Part shown: piece after piece, positions 60,101 to 64,000 of the stretch
How the letters are laid out: each line of letters opens with the position of its first letter
Position numbering within the stretch: the stretch's first letter is position 1
Assembly (NCBI GenBank): GCA_018266835.1
Contig: JAFDZP010000003.1
Span: 314,345-378,344, forward strand
Reading direction: 5' to 3'
Length of the DNA: 64,000 bases
Source of the DNA: Bacteroidota bacterium
Lineage (GTDB): Bacteria; Bacteroidota; Ignavibacteria; Tepidaquicellales; Tepidaquicellaceae
Notes under the pieces: model-generated
Told to the model about the DNA's origin: nothing
Databases searched by the model: none
The model's input: only the letters and a program-made list of their open reading frames with translations
Program-made: the position numbers and the translations under genes

Positions 60101-61933
60101 AAAACCTGCTGTTGTATCACAAAGTCCTCTCACGATTTCACTATTTAAGTCATTCCCATATGCACTATAAATAAAATATAAAATTCCTTTAGCGCCATAG
60201 CTAATTGCAATATTGTTCATCATTTCCGCTTCTTCGTTTGTAGGTTCTTTCACTCTGAATCCATGGTCACCATCGGGTTCATACCAATAATCTGCCTGAG
60301 GCATAAAGTAAAAAGGTACACCTGCCTTTTGGGATATTGACGAAGAACGTTTCATAACATAAATAAAATTCATAGCATGCATATAAGTTTGTCCGTTACC
60401 GATACTATCAATATTATGCTGTAGCCAATCATCATATTCTCCTGGCGGCACTGCAGTTGCTAGAAGAAATTTACTTGAATCATAGTCAGGACTATGCACA
60501 GGTACATGCGTTGTATATATAGGTAAAGTATTTGGATTCTTGGAAGAGTAATCCGAATTTGTATGGAAACCTAGTAAGTTATAACAACACATAAAAATAG
60601 ACTTTGTCCCAACATAATCTATTAAGTACTTCTTTATTTGCTCATCAGTAAACTCAAAAGTATTTGAACTATCCCTAAAGTCCTTGAACATATCATGCTG
60701 ATAATTACACATTAAAGAAAGATGACCCCCCGTAGCATCCAAAATCATTTTATTTATAAATTTCATGCATGGCATGTGATTAAATTCAAATTCTTCAATA
60801 TAGAAATCCGAAATTTTTTTCCCTGCATAAAGTGCATCTCTTGCAATGTTAATTTCTTTTCCAAGTTGTGTAATCAAAGTAGTATCCTTAATCGTTAGCA
60901 AACGATGAGCCGGAGTATTTTCAACTCTTACATAATCAATCCACATGTTACATCTGTCATACCAAAATACTTTAAAATCGACATGCGAGTTGCCTGTATA
61001 ATTATTTTTGTTAAACCACAATGTATCATGCGAATTGCGGGAAATTACCAAGTTTTTTACTGAGTCAGTGGGATAATCGAAATATGTTTCTAAATAATTT
61101 CCATTATATAAAGAATCTTTGTCATTTTTAAAATTTTTAACTTTTAAAACTTGATATATAGTATCAGTACCGTTCATCCTTATTATTGCAATTTTACATA
61201 CAGGAATGTTAAAATTAGATGTATCGTTAGCAAAAGCAGTATCAATTCTTATTCTGGGCATTATATACCAGTCATATAATTGATCTCCTATATGCGGGTA
61301 AGGCCAAAAGTTATTTGTTTGCTCTCGGTTTGCTCTTAATCCAGATACTATGTAAGTAGAATCTTTGCCGGCAAAAGTATGCGTACAACGTTTAACTATT
61401 GCTCCATTTCCATTAAAAAAATTATCTACAGTATCTTTAAAAGCCCCGCTGTCCGGAAGCGAATTATCATAAGCATAGAACCAATAGTCAGCGTCGGAAG
61501 AAATACGTTCGCACTGATAATCGCTTCTCTGTCCGAAACAAGCATATTGTATTTTGGCTCTATCCATAAATGTGTAGAGACTTTCACATGTGTTTCTTGC
61601 AATTTTATTGCCCAATTGAGTTGCATAGTTAGAAGGATCTGATGCATATTCATCTAAAGGTACTCCGAAATATTTCCATGTAACTTCACCACTATTTGAA
61701 TAAGAGGGAGGGTTTGTATATTTATGCCAAAAATTGAACTTAAGACTATCATATAAATATGTATAAGACGAGTCATATGCATCATCCATTGCCCCTAGTA
61801 AAAATTTATTATCCTCTCGTATAGTATGATAAGAAGTAGGAACAGTTAAGCCCGGTTGAAACTTATACGCAGTAAAAAATAACCCGAAAACACATAATAA
61901 CATTATTACCGGGAGAAAAAATTTCTTCTTCAT
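57119..61933 (-). CDS. Giant T9SS-secreted protein: possible TIM-barrel, beta-helix, helical and sorting domains
   Basis: A 1604-residue secreted protein. The signal peptide or anchor is MKKKFFLPVIMLLCVFGLFF. Residues about 40-670 are an unrecognised region; stretches such as NIAISYGAKGILYFIYSAYG and ALGRLIRKWEPYLM resemble the end of glycoside-hydrolase-type TIM barrels, a weak inference. Residues about 780-1140 look like a right-handed beta-helix (SINITHARISPVNSE, HVSIYNNQIKNNSYGVYAYH). Residues 1150-1510 are charged and helical, with TPR-like units (YESALSGYKAIMEKN) and the repeat DGPKDGPKDGKD. The end is a T9SS sorting domain (LNQNYPNPFNPTTKINYE ... RMVLVK). A paralogue lies at 62401. No enzymatic assignment is made. 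Confidence 0.85.
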   Translation of the reverse strand: MKKKFFLPVIMLLCVFGLFFTAYKFQPGLTVPTSYHTIREDNKFLLGAMDDAYDSSYTYLYDSLKFNFWHKYTNPPSYSNSGEVTWKYFGVPLDEYASDPSNYATQLGNKIARNTCESLYTFMDRAKIQYACFGQRSDYQCERISSDADYWFYAYDNSLPDSGAFKDTVDNFFNGNGAIVKRCTHTFAGKDSTYIVSGLRANREQTNNFWPYPHIGDQLYDWYIMPRIRIDTAFANDTSNFNIPVCKIAIIRMNGTDTIYQVLKVKNFKNDKDSLYNGNYLETYFDYPTDSVKNLVISRNSHDTLWFNKNNYTGNSHVDFKVFWYDRCNMWIDYVRVENTPAHRLLTIKDTTLITQLGKEINIARDALYAGKKISDFYIEEFEFNHMPCMKFINKMILDATGGHLSLMCNYQHDMFKDFRDSSNTFEFTDEQIKKYLIDYVGTKSIFMCCYNLLGFHTNSDYSSKNPNTLPIYTTHVPVHSPDYDSSKFLLATAVPPGEYDDWLQHNIDSIGNGQTYMHAMNFIYVMKRSSSISQKAGVPFYFMPQADYWYEPDGDHGFRVKEPTNEEAEMMNNIAISYGAKGILYFIYSAYGNDLNSEIVRGLCDTTAGFPVPRVQNAYGQLKFEKYKALGRLIRKWEPYLMSFHDDDTKSYIYRLEKILMTSETFLNDFITRDSASHQDSSSSRYIQASVFNNDSADTRYFMVVNRRCSPLSAGNPSGGRTVQIKFNANSSSFNHFNNWKIIDVEADTTVATFDKTVSTFINLGWYNPGQGKLYKVVPVMKAGGTFVTNEYLSNKSFNCNGTVLTNGYNLTFEQGVNIDFADSTQIIMHRGTFTSGVLPSLANNPDPTIAFSNLKAKTGAMWLGMKFDSTTVNMNYTRISDVRKENSENHEYTLYIINSPSINITHARISPVNSESTSASGVLAIYTGGVSSPVLNMDHDSINCHNYYYSVNIASNSSLSGSYNLSYNYFNNEIGAGVGVITQYINHVSIYNNQIKNNSYGVYAYHSSVDLWGNYITAYKPVLTESTSILDASSNIGGFNTFYTSTGRCVDMIDSYMDVHNGGNIFNKQDTSTNYFFAGNYPSTRTDTSEDGHGNCFTTNNFGSSMDSAHVKYNVKLSDNTTPVYFRLLDFNCPGSIMLAKNNRQDNAETKEKKRTAPLKTDNASIIGTSSNEDKDKKSSELYAEMKTALKKNDYSVAADKCKSILELGVENMYSVDAVRKLLHCVALSNGRLVNTKQTIVKTINTQSDSKVRNGKTTKQENIRSNADSKPQSIINTVSSMSDLKTYYESYIQTHPENKLIINEMFYYIQKCKVNLGEYESALSGYKAIMEKNLSSTAGLGAKWEYINLQLQISAKGTGKGGGESENTFSNNEQLSKEQQHERLISMIEDNIENNDGPKDGPKDGKDKNSGKKFTKEDRKVITNNIVNSLEINGQKEKTRLKSLEEKVLNNQANQSEAAEYKKMMLLKELIKVEKINNTDEQVNMMQNDLKKILALDSHPADIPQSKTTPEVAYDYKLNQNYPNPFNPTTKINYELKNAGFVSMKIYDLLGREIAELVNETKDAGTYTVDFNASKYMMASGIYFYRIQAGEFVDTKRMVLVK

Positions 61934-62400
61934 AAAATTTTAAATTTAAGTTTTAAAATGTTGCTGCCACTCCATTAAAAAACTTATCTCTAAATCGTAA
62001 GGCTTATAAATAAGAAGAATAGATTACTGATGTAAGTAACTGCATAACTTTTTTTACCCTCCTTCCCCTATAAAATTTAAAAAATATTACACCGAAAAAT
62101 TTTTAAATGAAAATATGCACTAATGTACTTTCTTAAATTTAATATAAATTTGCTTTGTAATGATTGTCGCGAATGTAAAAATAAATTCAACATGGAATTT
62201 TCAATTTTTACCGGTTCGCCGTCTCGGTGTGGTTTGTACTTTGATTCCTCAACAAGTAGGAGATGAAGAATTATTTATTTTGTTGACAAATTATAAGTTA
62301 TTTATAATATTGTCAAGATATTATTGTTAACTTTTCGTAAATAATTTATAAAAAACAGAGCTAAAGGAATTCCCTTTAGCTCTGTAAAGACAATTCTTTC
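61934..62400. other. Intergenic region between the giant paralogues
   Basis: 467 bases, AT-rich. It holds the terminator of the upstream paralogue (62355-62385) and must hold the promoter of the 1604-residue gene. A short GC-richer patch near 62205-62235 (TTTTACCGGTTCGCCGTCTC) has no recognisable gene. I see nothing else in it. Confidence 0.6.
62355..62385 (-). terminator. Terminator after the second giant paralogue
   Basis: A perfect 13-base stem, ACAGAGCTAAAGG (62355-62367) with CCTTTAGCTCTGT (62373-62385), followed on the minus strand by a U-rich tail. It is 16 bases past the stop at 62401. Confidence 0.9.
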
Positions 62401-64000
62401 TTACTTAACTAACACCATTCTCTTTGTATTCACAAACTCACCTGCCTTAATGCGATAAAAATATATTCCGCTTGCCATCATATACTTACTTGCATTAAAG
62501 TCAATAGTATATCTTCCAGCATCTTTCGTTTCATTCACAAGTTCAGCTATTTCTCTGCCGAGTAAATCATAAATTTTAAGAGATACATATCCTGCATTCT
62601 TAAGTTCGTAATTTATCTTTGTTGTAGGATTGAACGGGTTCGGATAATTCTGATTCAGCTTGTAATCATACGCTACTTCAGGTGTTGTCTTTGATTGTGG
62701 TATATCTGAGGAATGACTATCCAAATCCAGTATTTTCTTTAAATCACTCTGCATCATGTTTACCAGTTCGTCTGTGTTATTTATCTTCTCTGCTTTTATC
62801 AGCTCTTTTAATAACATCATCTTTTTATATTCAGCTGCCTCACTTTGGTTTGCCTGATTGTTTAATACTCTTTCCTCGAGTGATTTTAATCTCGTCTTTT
62901 CTTTCTGTCCGTTTATCTCAAGAGAGTTTACAATGTTGTTCGTTATTATCTTCTTGTCTTCTTTTGTAAATTTCTTTTGACCGTTCTTGTCCTTGCCGTC
63001 TTTAGGTCCGTCATTATTTCCAATGTTTCCTTGGATATTTTCCTCTATAGTATTTTCAATAAGGCTTACAAGTCTTTCATGCTGCTGCTCTTCGCTTAAC
63101 TGCTCAATATTACTGAATGTATTTTCACTTTCTCCGCCGCCTTTGCCGGTTCCTTTGGCAGATATTTGCAGCTGAAGATTTGCATATTCCCACTTTGCTC
63201 CAAGACCTGCCATAGAACTTGGATTTTTTTCCATTATTGCTTTATATCCGCTTAGCGCAGACTCATATTCTCCAAGATTTACTTTACATTTCTGTATATA
63301 AAAAAACATCTCACTAATTATTACCTTATTCTCAGGATGAGTTTGTATGTATGATTCATAATATGATTTTAAGTCAGACATGCTGCTTACAACATTACCC
63401 GACAAAGTCTTGCTCTCCTGATTTACATTTGGGTTTTCCAGTTTGGTCCGCTTGTCGACTTTGATTTTTGAATCGGATTGAACATTGCTCGTATTCATTA
63501 TTGTCTGCTTTATATTATTTAGCGTACCGCCGGATAATGTCACACAGTGAAATAATTTTCTTACTGCATCGGTTGAATACATGTTCTCTACTCCAAGTTC
63601 AAGAATGCTTTTACATTTATTTGCTGCCGATGAGTAATCATTCTTCTTTAATGCTGTCTTCATTTCTGTATAAAGCTCTGAAGATTTTATGTCATTATTA
63701 TATGATGATTCTGTCCCTGTTGCTTTTTCTGTTTTCTGGTGAGCAGTGTGTTTTTTATCTTTTGCATCTGTATTATCCTGCTGATTATTTTTAGTAAGCA
63801 TCATTGAGCTGGGGCAGTTAAAATTAAGCAGTCTATAATAAACGTGTGTTGTATAATTACTGAGTGTTACATTATACTTTACATGAGCGCTGTCCATACT
63901 TGATCCAAAATTATTAGTTGTAAAACAATTACCATGTCCGTCTTCCGAAGTATCTGTTCGGGTGCTTGGATAATTGCCTGCAAAAAAATAATTAGTGCTT
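62401..64000 (-). CDS. Giant T9SS-secreted protein, paralogue of 57119-61933 (5' part beyond window)
   Basis: The frame is open from the window end to a stop at 62401 (first full codon at 63999), giving 533 visible codons; an internal ATG at 63897 is not the true start because family sequence continues upstream (NYFFAGNYPSTRTDTSEDGH). It matches the last third of the 1604-residue neighbour: end of the beta-helix, charged helical region with ELYTEMKTALKKNDYSSAAN and YESALSGYKAIMEKN, a variant insert (ENIQGNIGNNDGPKDGKDKN) and the T9SS sorting domain. The first 130 visible bases are nearly identical to the paralogue at DNA level, then similarity drops. The function is unknown. Confidence 0.85.
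   Translation of the reverse strand, partial: STNYFFAGNYPSTRTDTSEDGHGNCFTTNNFGSSMDSAHVKYNVTLSNYTTHVYYRLLNFNCPSSMMLTKNNQQDNTDAKDKKHTAHQKTEKATGTESSYNNDIKSSELYTEMKTALKKNDYSSAANKCKSILELGVENMYSTDAVRKLFHCVTLSGGTLNNIKQTIMNTSNVQSDSKIKVDKRTKLENPNVNQESKTLSGNVVSSMSDLKSYYESYIQTHPENKVIISEMFFYIQKCKVNLGEYESALSGYKAIMEKNPSSMAGLGAKWEYANLQLQISAKGTGKGGGESENTFSNIEQLSEEQQHERLVSLIENTIEENIQGNIGNNDGPKDGKDKNGQKKFTKEDKKIITNNIVNSLEINGQKEKTRLKSLEERVLNNQANQSEAAEYKKMMLLKELIKAEKINNTDELVNMMQSDLKKILDLDSHSSDIPQSKTTPEVAYDYKLNQNYPNPFNPTTKINYELKNAGYVSLKIYDLLGREIAELVNETKDAGRYTIDFNASKYMMASGIYFYRIKAGEFVNTKRMVLVK

Noticed and set aside
62401..63897. Start of the last gene at the ATG at 63897
   Set aside because: The frame stays open to the window end and matches the paralogue upstream of this Met, so the gene is truncated by the window.

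Overview
The window is AT-rich DNA from a Bacteroidota-type bacterium, most likely of the Ignavibacteria/Kapabacteria/Chlorobi branch. The evidence is at least eleven proteins ending in a type IX secretion (T9SS) type A sorting domain with the YPNPFNPxTKI signature common in that branch, a PorV/PorQ-family outer-membrane protein, weak use of Shine-Dalgarno sites, several TTG starts, and one promoter-like site of the Bacteroidota TAnnTTTG type. This placement is an inference from protein features; no 16S rRNA gene is present.

Layout. 1-3188 (minus): the start of a secreted choice-of-anchor-B/PKD protein and two tandem paralogous exported proteins. 3348-5740 (plus): an acyl-CoA mutase large subunit whose active-site residues match isobutyryl-CoA mutase rather than methylmalonyl-CoA mutase, followed by a ParE-type toxin-antitoxin pair and a second, orphan antitoxin-like gene. 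5770-10842 (plus): a 2TM protein, a GT-C glycosyltransferase overlapping a decaprenyl-phosphate phosphoribosyltransferase homologue (an arrangement reminiscent of mycobacterial aftB-ubiA), a DMT transporter, acylphosphatase and the PorV/PorQ-like protein. 10912-12911 (minus): glutaminyl cyclotransferase, a VOC protein and ThpR. 13016-15447 (plus): a TPR lipoprotein, SppA, an HU/IHF protein and a 31-residue bS22/mS38-like ribosomal protein. 15567-19989 (minus): aspA-rsmI-gltX-metallophosphoesterase in tight array, then rlmB (plus). 20866-26799 (minus): an NtrC-like regulator that has lost its GAFTGA loop, an unknown gene, mutS2, cvpA, a GatB/YqeY protein and a TPR membrane protein. 26941-27735 (plus): a CAP-domain secreted protein.

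27798-38923 (minus) is a striking array of six consecutive paralogous T9SS substrates of a family I do not recognise. Four of them share almost identical DNA over the sorting-domain region, and one carries an added N-terminal block of YCF48/BNR-like repeats. 39373-47571 (plus) is metabolic and housekeeping: YgfZ-like, class I fructose-bisphosphate aldolase, a 32-residue basic protein, a DMT transporter, a CDF metal transporter with three C-terminal domains, a Gfo/Idh/MocA oxidoreductase, a metallophosphoesterase and a CCA-adding-type enzyme. 47703-53842 holds a TPR hybrid histidine kinase, an FG-GAP/ASPIC-UnbV T9SS protein, a helical protein of unknown function and a 34-residue membrane peptide.

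53938-64000 is accessory in character: two tandem T9SS-exported cupredoxins; the 5' half of a tRNA-Leu(UAG) gene lying 184 bases upstream of a tyrosine integrase broken by two homopolymer frameshifts (a probable mobile-element scar); and two giant paralogous secreted proteins (1604 residues, and one running off the window end) with mosaic conservation.

The unifying theme is the type IX secretome: the PorV/PorQ-family protein is a candidate shuttle or acceptor component, and the six-gene array, the cupredoxins, the ASPIC-UnbV protein and the giant proteins are its likely cargo. No CRISPR array, complete tRNA, rRNA or intact insertion sequence was seen.
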